A stretch of 39,959 nucleotides of DNA from a virus. This document shows, piece after piece, positions 5,009 to 12,778 of the stretch. Numbering within the stretch: the stretch's first letter is position 1; each line of letters begins with the position of its first letter. Position numbers and translations under genes: made by a program. The stretch is from IMG/VR virus record IMGVR_UViG_3300020469_000099, positions 1 through 39,959 of that record; one strand, written 5' to 3'. Under the pieces are notes generated by a model, which did not search any database, was not told where the DNA came from, and saw only the letters and a list, made by a program, of their open reading frames with translations.

Positions 5009-5747
5009 TGTACAAAACTATGTTAGGTACAAAGAAGATTTAAGAAACTGTATGCCTGAACAAAAGGCTTATCATGAATATACAAGAGACGAATTAATAA
5101 TAGTATTTATGCCATTAGTAGAAAATTTAGCAAGGAAGTTTTCAACTTCACAACAGGCTTCTGGTGTGTTAAGTATAAATGATATATTACAAATAGGTAA
5201 TGAAGGTTTGGTAAAAGCAGTAGACAAATTAGACTGGACCAAGCTTCGATTATCTGATGATATAGAAAAAACATTAAAGTCTTTCCTTAGCAAACGTATA
5301 AAGGGTAATATCAGACGTAGAATAGATATGGCTCGAGGAGATATAAGAATACCTGAGCATAAGCTCAATGAAATACGTAGCAATCCAAAAGACAAGACAA
5401 TGGTTGCAATGTTTTTCAATAGTGTATTTTTAAGTATTGACGCGCAAGTAAACAATGACGATGAAAATATGATGTATCAAATACCAGATGAGTCTGAACC
5501 ATATAACGTACCTTTAATGAATATGTATCTCAAAGGACTTATGAAGAAACATTTGAATGAAGAAGAATATGAGGTGTTAAGATTATCATATGGTCTTGAC
5601 TGTGATAAGCACGCCGCAAAAGAAATAGCTGATAAATTAAATATCAAAGGAGTGAGCGATTATGTACGTGTTTCAGAGCTTAAAAAGCAAGCTGTGCAGA
5701 CACTTATAGACAACGTAGATCACTCGCAAGTCCTTGATTATCTATGA
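4995..5747 (+). CDS. RNA polymerase sigma-70 family factor
   Basis: Residues ~30-110 fit sigma region 2: a core-binding stretch (FMPLVENLARKFS), then SINDILQIGNEGLVKAVDKL and FLSKRIKGNIRRRID. Residues ~185-245 fit region 4 with a helix-turn-helix (EEYEVLRLSYGL, AAKEIADKLNIKGVSDYVRV). It is short for a primary sigma factor (250 aa) and lacks region 1.1. It would recruit host RNA polymerase to phage promoters, probably middle or late ones, as no phage RNA polymerase was seen here. Starts within the end of the DPBB gene (14-nt overlap). Confidence 0.85.
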   Translation: MKKYNVQNYVRYKEDLRNCMPEQKAYHEYTRDELIIVFMPLVENLARKFSTSQQASGVLSINDILQIGNEGLVKAVDKLDWTKLRLSDDIEKTLKSFLSKRIKGNIRRRIDMARGDIRIPEHKLNEIRSNPKDKTMVAMFFNSVFLSIDAQVNNDDENMMYQIPDESEPYNVPLMNMYLKGLMKKHLNEEEYEVLRLSYGLDCDKHAAKEIADKLNIKGVSDYVRVSELKKQAVQTLIDNVDHSQVLDYL

Positions 5748-5790
5748 GTTATATACCTAAAACCAATTAATAACCTGTAATTATAATACC

Positions 5791-6294
5791 ATGAACATAA
5801 ACCTAAAACTAATAACAATACAAACAAATCTTAAAGCTAAAAAAAGCAGATACAACAAGTTCGGTGACTACAAATATCGTAGTGCCGAAGATATTCTTGA
5901 GGCTATCAAACCACTTTTAGATGAGCTTAAACTTTACGTTACTATTAACGAAACTATTATAGCTGCTGAAGGTGATTTTCCTATCATAGAGTCTAAGGCA
6001 ACTATATCTGATGGAGAAAATGCTATACACGCAACGGCTATCGTTGGTGTAGATATAAACCAAAAAGGTATGGCAATGCCACAGCGTTTTGGTACTGCAT
6101 CATCATATGCTAAGAAGTATTCACTTGGTAATCTATTTTTAATAGATGATACTCAAGATGACGACGCTGGAAATAAACCTGAATTAAAGGGTGAAGCTTT
6201 GCAAAAAGCTAAAAAGTTCTTAGCAGACGGTGGTAAGTTAGAAGCAATTAAGTCTAAGTATAAAATACCTGCTGCTACTTTAAAAACTCTATAA
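5791..6294 (+). CDS. ERF-family single-strand annealing protein
   Basis: The 167-aa product matches the ERF superfamily: a start with LKAKKSRYNKFGDYKYRSAE, followed by ILEAIKPLLDEL, then ATAIVGVDINQKG and the characteristic FGTASSYAKKYSLGNLFLID with D-D-T-Q-D-D-D. ERF proteins form rings on ssDNA and anneal complementary strands in phage recombination and repair. The C-terminal tail is Lys-rich (KAKKFLADGGKLEAIKSKY). It overlaps the exonuclease gene by one base (TAATG), the usual pairing of annealer and exonuclease. Confidence 0.9.
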   Translation: MNINLKLITIQTNLKAKKSRYNKFGDYKYRSAEDILEAIKPLLDELKLYVTINETIIAAEGDFPIIESKATISDGENAIHATAIVGVDINQKGMAMPQRFGTASSYAKKYSLGNLFLIDDTQDDDAGNKPELKGEALQKAKKFLADGGKLEAIKSKYKIPAATLKTL

Positions 6295-7025
6295 TGACAC
6301 GACAACAACAGTTAGACAAGCTCAGAGAAGACGAGCACTACTATGGTAAATTTGGAAAACAATTTCTAAGTAACTCTGATATCTCTAAGCTTTTAACGAA
6401 CCCTTTATCACTGGGTGAGGATATGAAACCTATACCCGCATTTTTAATTGGTGGCTACTTTCACACAGCTATACTTGAGCCTGAAAAACTTAAGAAGTTT
6501 AAGATCGTTCAGTCATCAACTAGAAACACCAAAGTGTATAAAGAAATTTCAGACGGAGAGCTCTGCCTGTTACAACATGAAGTAGATCAAACAGAACTAT
6601 TAATAGACAAAGTAATGTCTAATAAGGTTTGTGAGGAATTAATTCGTGGTAGTAATGTAGAGTACGAAGTACCTGGAATTGGCGATCTATTTGGAAAACT
6701 ATGGAAAGGAAAAGCTGATATCTTAAACCATGATGAGAAACTGATCATCGACCTTAAGACGACTGCTGATTTGCAGAAGTTCCAATATTCAGCTGATCGC
6801 TATAATTACGACAGTCAATCTTATATCTACCAAACTTTGTTTAATTACGAAATGATATTTATTGTTATCGATAAAACTACAAAAAATATTGGTATATTTG
6901 ATTGTTCAGACAGGTTCTTACAACGCGGTGAGAACAAAGTGCAGGAAGCTGTCGCTGCACATGATTTATTTTTTAACAACCCGGATTTTAATCCAGATAA
7001 TTATTTTATTAACAAAACCCTTTAA
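6294..7025 (+). CDS. PD-(D/E)XK exonuclease, RecE/YqaJ-like
   Basis: The 243-aa product carries the nuclease core: H57 in GGYFHTAILEPE, D142 in KGKADIL, the D-x-K pair D153/K155 in IIDLKTT and Q175 in YDSQSYIYQ. This arrangement is that of RecE/exonuclease VIII-type enzymes, which make 3' ssDNA overhangs for an annealing partner, here the adjacent ERF protein. All expected catalytic positions are present and the length fits a stand-alone nuclease domain. Followed after 2 nt by the SSB-like gene, giving a compact recombination operon. Confidence 0.88.
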   Translation: MTRQQQLDKLREDEHYYGKFGKQFLSNSDISKLLTNPLSLGEDMKPIPAFLIGGYFHTAILEPEKLKKFKIVQSSTRNTKVYKEISDGELCLLQHEVDQTELLIDKVMSNKVCEELIRGSNVEYEVPGIGDLFGKLWKGKADILNHDEKLIIDLKTTADLQKFQYSADRYNYDSQSYIYQTLFNYEMIFIVIDKTTKNIGIFDCSDRFLQRGENKVQEAVAAHDLFFNNPDFNPDNYFINKTL

Positions 7026-7027
7026 AT

Positions 7028-7336
7028 ATGGCAAGTATAATTAAAGCAAACATAAACCTAAACGATATCCCAAAGGATAAGATTTATGTTGGTAAAAAAG
7101 GTAAGTATTTACCTATTACAATTACATTAAACGACGAGGTCGATACCTATGGTAATCAAGGCCCAGTTGTAGTAGAACAGTCTAAAGAAGAGCGTGACTC
7201 AAAAACTCCTAAGACTTATCTCGGTAATGTAAAAGTGGTTTGGACTAATGGCGACAACGTTGCTGCTGCTCCTCGCACTGATCAGCCTCAGGCTGCACCT
7301 CAACCTAAAGTGGTTGAAGAAGATCTACCGTTTTAA
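7028..7336 (+). CDS. ssDNA-binding-like protein with acidic tail (102 aa)
   Basis: The first ~75 residues are strand-rich (SIIKANINLNDIPKDKIYVG, KYLPITITLN, YLGNVKVVWT), compatible with an OB fold. They are followed by an Ala/Pro/Gln linker and an acidic tip ending EEDLPF, which closely resembles the conserved DDDIPF-type C-terminal tip of bacterial SSB proteins. It sits between the exonuclease and the primase-helicase. Likely role: coating ssDNA and recruiting partners by its tip. Assignment relies on tail and context more than on the core. Confidence 0.75.
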   Translation: MASIIKANINLNDIPKDKIYVGKKGKYLPITITLNDEVDTYGNQGPVVVEQSKEERDSKTPKTYLGNVKVVWTNGDNVAAAPRTDQPQAAPQPKVVEEDLPF

Positions 7337-7390
7337 TAAACGACTAGATATATTTTACTCAATATTAATTGAAGACTTAAATTAAATTAA

Positions 7391-9106
7391 ATGCAGACAA
7401 CAGAGATCAATGGATTCTTGATTGATGAATTTAATCAATATGGTTTGGAAGAGGGTAAAGCTCAAGGCACATGTCCTTTATGCTCCTCTGACAGACAACC
7501 CAAGAAGCAAAAGCTTAAGTGCGCTTCATATGATTGGGAACGTGGTCTCGGTACTTGTCACAATTGTAATACCTCTTTTCAACTACATACTTACCAGCGT
7601 AAAGGCGCATCAGAGAAAGTTTATGTTCGCCCGAGTTTTTCTACAAAAACTCATAAAGCAGTAGGTAGCAAAGTTGTAAAGTGGTTTGAAACAAGAGGAA
7701 TATCTCAGGATACTTTGGAAGCATTAAATGTTTCTGAAGGTCCTGAGTTTATGCCTCAGACCGGTAAAACCGAGAATGTAATAAAGTTCAACTACATGAT
7801 GGGCGATCAGCTTATCAACATCAAATATAGAGATGGTAGGAAGAACTTTAAATTATTTAAGGGCGCTGAGAAAGTGTTCTATAATATAAATAGTATAATA
7901 GGTTTTGACACTTGTGTGATTGTTGAAGGTGAAATGGATGTACTAGCTTTACATGAAGCTGGTGTAACAAACACTATATCAGTTCCTAACGGAGCTACAC
8001 TTAATACAAATAACCTTGAATACTTAGATGCTTGTATTGATTACTTTGAAGACAAAGAAAAAATAATACTAGCAGTTGACTCAGATGAAGCTGGGCAAGC
8101 ACTACAGGCGGAGCTTATCCGCCGTTTAGGTTCCGAAGTATGTTACCTTGCCTCGTTTGATGAGTGCAAAGATGCTAACGAATATCTACAGAAGTATGGT
8201 AAAGACAAACTACTTGACCGTATAACTAATTGTAGGCCAGTGCCTTTAGAAAACGTTACAACATTTAGAGATATCGAAGATGACATAACTGATTTTGTAA
8301 GGCACGGTTTTAAGAAAGGTTATCAAGTGGGTTTATCAAACTTTGATAGAATATTTTCTACGTATACAGGTCAGTTTATAACTGTAACAGGTATACCATC
8401 GTCAGGTAAATCAGACTTTGTAGATCAAATGGTAGTTGGTTACAACGCTAACTACGGTTGGAAAACAGCATTTGCATCTCCTGAAAATGTACCTACATAT
8501 TTACATGCGCATAAGCTAATGCGTAAGACTTGGCAGCGTATGCCTAGTAAAGAAGATATCGGTACAGACAAGTGGAACCAAGTAGCAGATCATTGCAATA
8601 GTAATTACTTTCACATTGATATGGAGCGATATACGCTAGAGTCAGTCCTTAAAAAAGGTGCCGAGCTAGTTAAACGTAAGGGTATCAAGTGTTTAGTGAT
8701 TGATCCTTTTAATAAGATCAGAGACGTCGACTGTAAAACAGAAGATGTTAACCGCTACACGATGGAATATCTAACTAAGATAGAGGTGTTTGCAAAGAAA
8801 TACGACGTGTTGGTTTTTGTGGTTGCACACCCAACAAAGATGTATAAAGACAAAGATGGTAAGATTGAAGAACCTACTATGTACAGTATTAAAGGCGGTG
8901 GTGAATGGTATGATGCTAGTTACCACGGTCTGTTAGTTCATAGAGATTACGAAAACAAAACTGTTAAATGTAAGGTGTTAAAGGTTAAGTTTCAAAACCT
9001 TGGTGAGAACCAAGCTGAAGCTCATTTTAAATGGGAGCCTAAGTCAGGATGTTTTATTCCTCATGAGTCTCCAGTTGAAGATGAAGACCCAATGCCGTGG
9101 GAATAA
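7391..9106 (+). CDS. Bifunctional primase-helicase, T7 gp4-like
   Basis: The 571-aa protein has a zinc-binding domain (C28-x2-C31 and C56-x2-C59), a TOPRIM primase core (VEGEMD at 178-183 and AVDSDEAG at 228-235) and a DnaB-like helicase with Walker A GIPSSGKS (334-341) and Walker B CLVIDPF (434-440). A later KGGGEW...HGLLVHR stretch fits the motif of hexameric helicases preceding the arginine finger. It unwinds DNA at the fork and primes lagging-strand synthesis. The start is the ATG at 7391 after an AT-rich leader (TTAAATTAAATTAAATG). No DNA polymerase gene was found in the window. Confidence 0.93.
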   Translation: MQTTEINGFLIDEFNQYGLEEGKAQGTCPLCSSDRQPKKQKLKCASYDWERGLGTCHNCNTSFQLHTYQRKGASEKVYVRPSFSTKTHKAVGSKVVKWFETRGISQDTLEALNVSEGPEFMPQTGKTENVIKFNYMMGDQLINIKYRDGRKNFKLFKGAEKVFYNINSIIGFDTCVIVEGEMDVLALHEAGVTNTISVPNGATLNTNNLEYLDACIDYFEDKEKIILAVDSDEAGQALQAELIRRLGSEVCYLASFDECKDANEYLQKYGKDKLLDRITNCRPVPLENVTTFRDIEDDITDFVRHGFKKGYQVGLSNFDRIFSTYTGQFITVTGIPSSGKSDFVDQMVVGYNANYGWKTAFASPENVPTYLHAHKLMRKTWQRMPSKEDIGTDKWNQVADHCNSNYFHIDMERYTLESVLKKGAELVKRKGIKCLVIDPFNKIRDVDCKTEDVNRYTMEYLTKIEVFAKKYDVLVFVVAHPTKMYKDKDGKIEEPTMYSIKGGGEWYDASYHGLLVHRDYENKTVKCKVLKVKFQNLGENQAEAHFKWEPKSGCFIPHESPVEDEDPMPWE

Positions 9107-9123
9107 AAGGTAGAAAAAGTAAA

Positions 9124-9372
9124 ATGAAAGAATACACTAGGTCTGCTAAAGAGGAAGCTGCTTGGTACTGGTGTTTTAAAAACAATTTACTAATTCAACC
9201 AAGACAAACAAAAACAAACGAAAGTTTGTGGTATATAGATATTCATAAAGGACCTGTTGGCAGAAGGAAAGTTATTGGAACAAGCCCTGAGCCTTACACG
9301 TCTACAGAGATATGGAAAAAGGTTAGCGAGTATCAATTATACTATTATAATAAATATAACAATGAGAAGTAA
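9124..9372 (+). CDS. Unknown protein (82 aa)
   Basis: The start is placed at ATG 9124 (MKEYTRSAKEEAAWYWCFK). A GTG at 9097 in the same frame would overlap the helicase end and is less likely. The product is basic and aromatic with a likely strand pair (LWYIDIHKGPVGRRKVIGT) and a Tyr-rich C-terminus. No family recognised. It overlaps the next gene by 11 nt. Confidence 0.6.
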   Translation: MKEYTRSAKEEAAWYWCFKNNLLIQPRQTKTNESLWYIDIHKGPVGRRKVIGTSPEPYTSTEIWKKVSEYQLYYYNKYNNEK

Positions 9373-10006
9373 TTTTATAAATGCAAATGAAGCTTATGAG
9401 TATTTTCTTGATAAAATAATACTTGAAGGCGTAGACTTTGATGATACTAAAGCTTTGTTTAACGTTGGCTTTACTATGGAAAATCCTATGGATAACCATA
9501 TAACTAATGTTGAAAGAGAGTGGAGCCAGAAGTATGCAAGAGCAGAGTGGGACTGGTATTTATCTCGCAACCCTAGTATAAATAAGCTAGGTGAGATATA
9601 TGGTAAGATACCTCCAATATGGAAAAAGATGGCCGACGAAGATGGTCATGTAAATTCTAATTATGGATATCAGATATTTAGGAAAAATCAGTTATATTAC
9701 GTAGTAGAAAAATTAACTAACAATCCTAATACTAGACACGCGGCTTTGAGCATATACGACGGCAAAGAAAACGCAGAATACGCAACAGATACGCCATGTA
9801 CTTACGCGATACAGTTTACGGTACTTGACAATAGACTGAACATGTCCGTCTATATGCGTTCTAATGACCTCTGGTACGGCTTTTGTAATGATCAGTATCA
9901 GTTTTCAAAGATACAAGAGATGGTATCTAAGATGTCAGGATATGAGATCGGAACGTATTACCACCACGCGCACAACTTACACTTATATAATAATAAAATA
10001 AATTAA
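9362..10006 (+). CDS. Thymidylate synthase-fold enzyme, probably dCMP hydroxymethylase
   Basis: From the ATG at 9362 the product is 214 aa and follows the TS fold: WDWYLSRNPSI, PPIWKKMAD, SNYGYQIF, R125 in NPNTRHAAL, catalytic C146 in DTPCT, MRSNDLWYGFCND, and an end with HNLHLY. It reads closest to T4 gp42 dCMP hydroxymethylase as I recall it (SNYGWAIW, CTNTVQY, MRSNDVVFGFRND). In particular D177 stands where thymidylate synthase has the Asn that recognises dUMP; an Asp here is what gives T4 gp42 its dCMP preference. Expected reaction: dCMP to 5-hydroxymethyl-dCMP with methylene-tetrahydrofolate. An upstream in-frame start at 9257 is rejected as out-of-frame overlap. Confidence 0.75.
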   Translation: MRSNFINANEAYEYFLDKIILEGVDFDDTKALFNVGFTMENPMDNHITNVEREWSQKYARAEWDWYLSRNPSINKLGEIYGKIPPIWKKMADEDGHVNSNYGYQIFRKNQLYYVVEKLTNNPNTRHAALSIYDGKENAEYATDTPCTYAIQFTVLDNRLNMSVYMRSNDLWYGFCNDQYQFSKIQEMVSKMSGYEIGTYYHHAHNLHLYNNKIN

Positions 10007-10011
10007 AAAAT

Positions 10012-10803
10012 ATGTATTATTTATACCACATTCCAGGTAAAAAGATAGGTGTTACACGTAATCTTAATACCCGCGTAACTCTTATACAAGGTTATAAGAA
10101 GGGAGAATATGAGGTTCTTGAGCAGTCAGATGATGTTAACTACATATCTGAACGCGAAATAGAACTTCAAAAGTCTTACGGGTACAAGGTTGACATACGT
10201 AAATACAATGAATTAAATTTTAAATCTAAATTAAATACTATGAAAATCAACTCAACAGAGCAAACAACTACCTTCCCTTGCCCGGTAGATAAATTAAAAG
10301 GGCAGTTAATGGATAACGTTGGTTTATCCTGGAACACACCACACGGTGATTTTATAATAACAAAAGAAAATATACCTTGGTTAGTTAGCAACGCTAAAGT
10401 ATCTATGTTCACTAAAGAAAAATGCTACATATATAACAAAGCTTTTCAAGGTGAGTTTCACGATGTTGCTGAAGACTTCAAAGATGATGATGTAGAAACC
10501 AAAGAGCAAAACATATTTGATCTGATACGTAAGTGGGGTAAAGAACGTGGTATACACAAACGCGGTACATCACAAGTTCAATACATAAAGCTTATGGAAG
10601 AAGCCGGCGAGCTTGCTGAAGCTATGTTAAAAGATGATGACGAAGAAATTGTTGACGCTATCGGTGATATGGTCGTAGTTTTGACTAACTTAGCACATCT
10701 AGAAGGCGTTCGCATTGAGCATTGTATTCAATCAGCATATGATGTTATCAAGCACAGGAACGGCAGCATGAAACGTGGAACCTTTGTAAAAGAGACAAAA
10801 TGA
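10012..10803 (+). CDS. Fusion: GIY-YIG-like N-terminus plus MazG-like pyrophosphohydrolase
   Basis: The 263-aa protein has three parts. Residues 1-65 (YYLYHIPGKKIGVTRNLNTR, later SEREIELQKSYGYKVD) look like a compact GIY-YIG-type domain with a conserved Arg (R21) and a Glu-rich helix; catalytic competence is uncertain. Residues ~85-150 form an unassigned linker domain. Residues ~165-250 are an all-alpha NTP pyrophosphohydrolase of MazG type: EEAGELAEA (E196, E197, E200) and EEIVDAIGDMVVV (E212, D215, D219). The MazG part should hydrolyse (d)NTPs to monophosphates. It directly follows the dCMP hydroxymethylase-like gene and overlaps the next gene by 4 nt. Confidence 0.78.
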   Translation: MYYLYHIPGKKIGVTRNLNTRVTLIQGYKKGEYEVLEQSDDVNYISEREIELQKSYGYKVDIRKYNELNFKSKLNTMKINSTEQTTTFPCPVDKLKGQLMDNVGLSWNTPHGDFIITKENIPWLVSNAKVSMFTKEKCYIYNKAFQGEFHDVAEDFKDDDVETKEQNIFDLIRKWGKERGIHKRGTSQVQYIKLMEEAGELAEAMLKDDDEEIVDAIGDMVVVLTNLAHLEGVRIEHCIQSAYDVIKHRNGSMKRGTFVKETK

Positions 10804-11060
10804 AAATAAGAACTAAAGACCAAGTTGTATTATCCGTATTAAAGAAAATGGATGAACGTAGTTTAGTTGGCCAAGATAAGTATGGCGCAACAATGATGCA
10901 AGAGATCGTTGGCGAGAAGAAAGATCTAAGGAGATTTTTAGTTGACGTTCAAGAAGAACTAATGGATTCTTTATTATATCTTGAAGCTGCAAAGCTTTGT
11001 TTATCAGACGAGATAGAAGAAGCTGCATTAAAATTCGTACAACAACGTGAGGGCTATTAA
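10800..11060 (+). CDS. Small MazG-related nucleotide hydrolase-like protein (86 aa)
   Basis: The product contains LVGQDKYGATM, then DLRRFLVDVQEELMDSLLYL, a pattern of small phage proteins related to all-alpha NTP pyrophosphohydrolases (KYG...DL...QEELMDa..YL). The acidic pair EE followed by D at the expected distance suggests a metal site, though the four-helix core is short. It overlaps the upstream MazG fusion (ATGA) and the downstream nuclease gene, so nucleotide-pool trimming is a shared theme of this stretch. Confidence 0.65.
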   Translation: MKIRTKDQVVLSVLKKMDERSLVGQDKYGATMMQEIVGEKKDLRRFLVDVQEELMDSLLYLEAAKLCLSDEIEEAALKFVQQREGY

Positions 11061-11517
11061 TAAAAAAAACTTCAGAAAGAAGCCTCGTAAAAAAGGTCCT
11101 GTTGTATCTAGGAAAGTTAAATACGACGGTATAACCTTTGCATCTGGCCTTGAAAAGTATATGTATATAGCTTTGAAAAAAGCTAAAGTTAAAGCTAAAT
11201 ATGAAGGTGAGACATTTGTTTTGGTCAACGGGTTTCACTTTGATAATCAAGTATTTGAGCGACAGTCTAATGGTAAAGGAGACTTTACTAACAGAGGTTG
11301 TAAAAGAATATTACCCATTAAGTATACTCCTGATTTTATAGGAGAGGACTTTATAATAGAAACTAAAGGCAGAGCTAATGATTCGTTTCCTATGAGATGG
11401 AAGTTATTCAAGCAGCTCGTTGTCAGGCAGTTTCCAGGAGTTACACTATATAAACCACAAAATCAAAAAGAATGCGACACCACGGTAGAGTTGATCCTGC
11501 AGAAGCAAAAAGGATAG
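11047..11517 (+). CDS. DUF1064/PD-(D/E)XK-type endonuclease
   Basis: The 156-aa product starts at GTG 11047 with a very basic tail (KKNFRKKPRKK). It then shows the family pattern YDGITFASGLEKYMYIAL, YTPDFI and FIIETKGRAND followed by RWKLFKQL. The E-D-E-x-K residues form a PD-(D/E)XK nuclease site, resembling phage endodeoxyribonucleases such as T7 gp3-like or DUF1064 proteins. Probable roles are junction resolution, DNA debranching or host DNA breakdown. No ATG start exists near the N-terminus; the GTG gives the basic leader expected for this family. It overlaps genes on both sides. Confidence 0.8.
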   Translation: MRAINKKNFRKKPRKKGPVVSRKVKYDGITFASGLEKYMYIALKKAKVKAKYEGETFVLVNGFHFDNQVFERQSNGKGDFTNRGCKRILPIKYTPDFIGEDFIIETKGRANDSFPMRWKLFKQLVVRQFPGVTLYKPQNQKECDTTVELILQKQKG

Positions 11518-11639
11518 CAAGAAAAAGATACGCCGAAAGAAAGGTAGATAAGTGGATTAAGTGGAGCTGGAAGATGCGAGGCAAAATCCTTATGAGAGAA
11601 TTAATTGAACAACAAGAAAAATACGGTATAAAATGTTAG
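11472..11639 (+). CDS. Small basic protein (55 aa)
   Basis: ATG at 11472 overlaps the end of the nuclease gene by 46 nt; TAG at 11637-11639. The product is strongly basic and Trp-rich in the middle (ARKRYAERKVDKWIKWSWKM) and looks like a single helical protein able to bind nucleic acid. No family recognised. It overlaps the following small gene by 7 nt, consistent with coupled translation. Confidence 0.55.
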   Translation: MRHHGRVDPAEAKRIARKRYAERKVDKWIKWSWKMRGKILMRELIEQQEKYGIKC

Positions 11640-11788
11640 ATAACGAGGAAAGAGATTACGACTGGAAGTTAGAGTTTGGCTTTTATCCAGGTATATTACT
11701 AGGTATGAGATCTTACCGTGAAAATGGTTATACTATCCACGTTTTATATTTTCCTTTTGTTGAATTTGCATTAACAGTTTATAATTAA
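11633..11788 (+). CDS. Small conserved phage protein with GFYPGILLGMR motif (51 aa)
   Basis: ATG at 11633, stop TAA at 11786-11788, only 3 nt before nrdB. The sequence LEFGFYPGILLGMRSYRE followed by THVLYFPFVEFALTVYN-type strands (here YTIHVLYFPFVEFALTVYN) matches a very small protein often found beside nucleotide-metabolism genes in marine phages. Function unknown; it may be a soluble beta-hairpin protein or weakly membrane-associated. Confidence 0.7.
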   Translation: MLDNEERDYDWKLEFGFYPGILLGMRSYRENGYTIHVLYFPFVEFALTVYN

Positions 11789-11791
11789 GAT

Positions 11792-12760
11792 ATGTCATTA
11801 TTTGAAGAAAGAATACCATACAAGCCCTTTGAGTACCCACATTACTATACAGAAGGGTGGTTAAAGCAAGCGCAAGCATTTTGGTTACATACAGAAATAT
11901 CAATGCAAAATGATATTAAAGACTGGAACGAAAAGCTTAATGATAAAGAGAAAAGTTTAGTAGGTAATATATTACTTGGCTTTGCTCAGACCGAGTGTGC
12001 AGTGTCAGATTACTGGACACAAAAAGTAGTTGGCTGGTTTCCAAAGCATGAGATACAACAAATGGCTATGATGTTTGGTTCACAAGAAACAGTTCACGCT
12101 GTAGCTTACAGCTACCTGAACGAAACATTAGGTCTTGAAAACTATGAGGCTTTTTTACATGAAGATGCTACCGCTGATAGGTTTAATAACCTTGTGGCAT
12201 ATGAAGGTAATGGTAGGGTGGGTATAGGTAAATCGTTAGCTATATTTTCTGCGTTTGCTGAGGGTGTTAGCCTATACTCTGCCTTTGCCGTATTATACTC
12301 GTTTCAATTACGTAACATGTTAAAAGGTATTGGCCAACAAATGAAATGGTCTGTTCGTGATGAATCACTACATAGTAAAATGGGTTGTCAACTATTTAGA
12401 GATATGTGTGCTGAAGACGAGCACTTACTTGAGCTATGTAGAAAAGATGTCATTAAAGCTGCAGAGACTATGGTAGAGCTTGAAACAAAATACATACACA
12501 AGATGTTTGAAGCTGGAGATGTTGAAGGCATAGCAGCAGAAGACCTTATAAACTTTATTAGAAAAAGAGCTAATGAAAAACTCATTGAGCTTGGATATGA
12601 AAAGCTTGGTAATCTTTTTACATACGACTCTGCTTCAGCAGATAATCTTAACTGGTTTTATCATTTAACTGGTGGTGTTACACACACAGACTTTTTTGCG
12701 ATACGACCTACAGATTATTCAAAAGCAAACGAAGGTGAAGACTTCCAAGACATTTGGTAA
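11792..12760 (+). CDS. nrdB: Class I ribonucleotide reductase small (beta) subunit
   Basis: The 322-aa protein carries the complete dimetal-site set: E68 (QTEC), E99 and H102 (ETVHAVAY), E157 (EGVS), E191 and H194 (RDESLH). The radical tyrosine is kept as Y106, four residues after H102. The first ligand is Glu rather than the Asp of E. coli NrdB. It generates the tyrosyl radical used by the large subunit to reduce ribonucleotides. The C-terminus (NEGEDFQDIW) is the peptide expected to bind the large subunit. Separated from nrdA by two small genes. Confidence 0.93.
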   Translation: MSLFEERIPYKPFEYPHYYTEGWLKQAQAFWLHTEISMQNDIKDWNEKLNDKEKSLVGNILLGFAQTECAVSDYWTQKVVGWFPKHEIQQMAMMFGSQETVHAVAYSYLNETLGLENYEAFLHEDATADRFNNLVAYEGNGRVGIGKSLAIFSAFAEGVSLYSAFAVLYSFQLRNMLKGIGQQMKWSVRDESLHSKMGCQLFRDMCAEDEHLLELCRKDVIKAAETMVELETKYIHKMFEAGDVEGIAAEDLINFIRKRANEKLIELGYEKLGNLFTYDSASADNLNWFYHLTGGVTHTDFFAIRPTDYSKANEGEDFQDIW

Positions 12761-12778
12761 ACAATTAAATTAAATAAA

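Noticed and set aside
9257-9361. Longer start for the hydroxymethylase-like gene
   Set aside because: The extra 35 residues overlap the upstream gene out of frame and have no resemblance to the enzyme family; the ATG at 9362 fits.
9362-10006. Plain thymidylate synthase (thyA)
   Set aside because: The substrate-recognising Asn is replaced by Asp and the motif surroundings read like T4 gp42; still kept as a lower-probability alternative.
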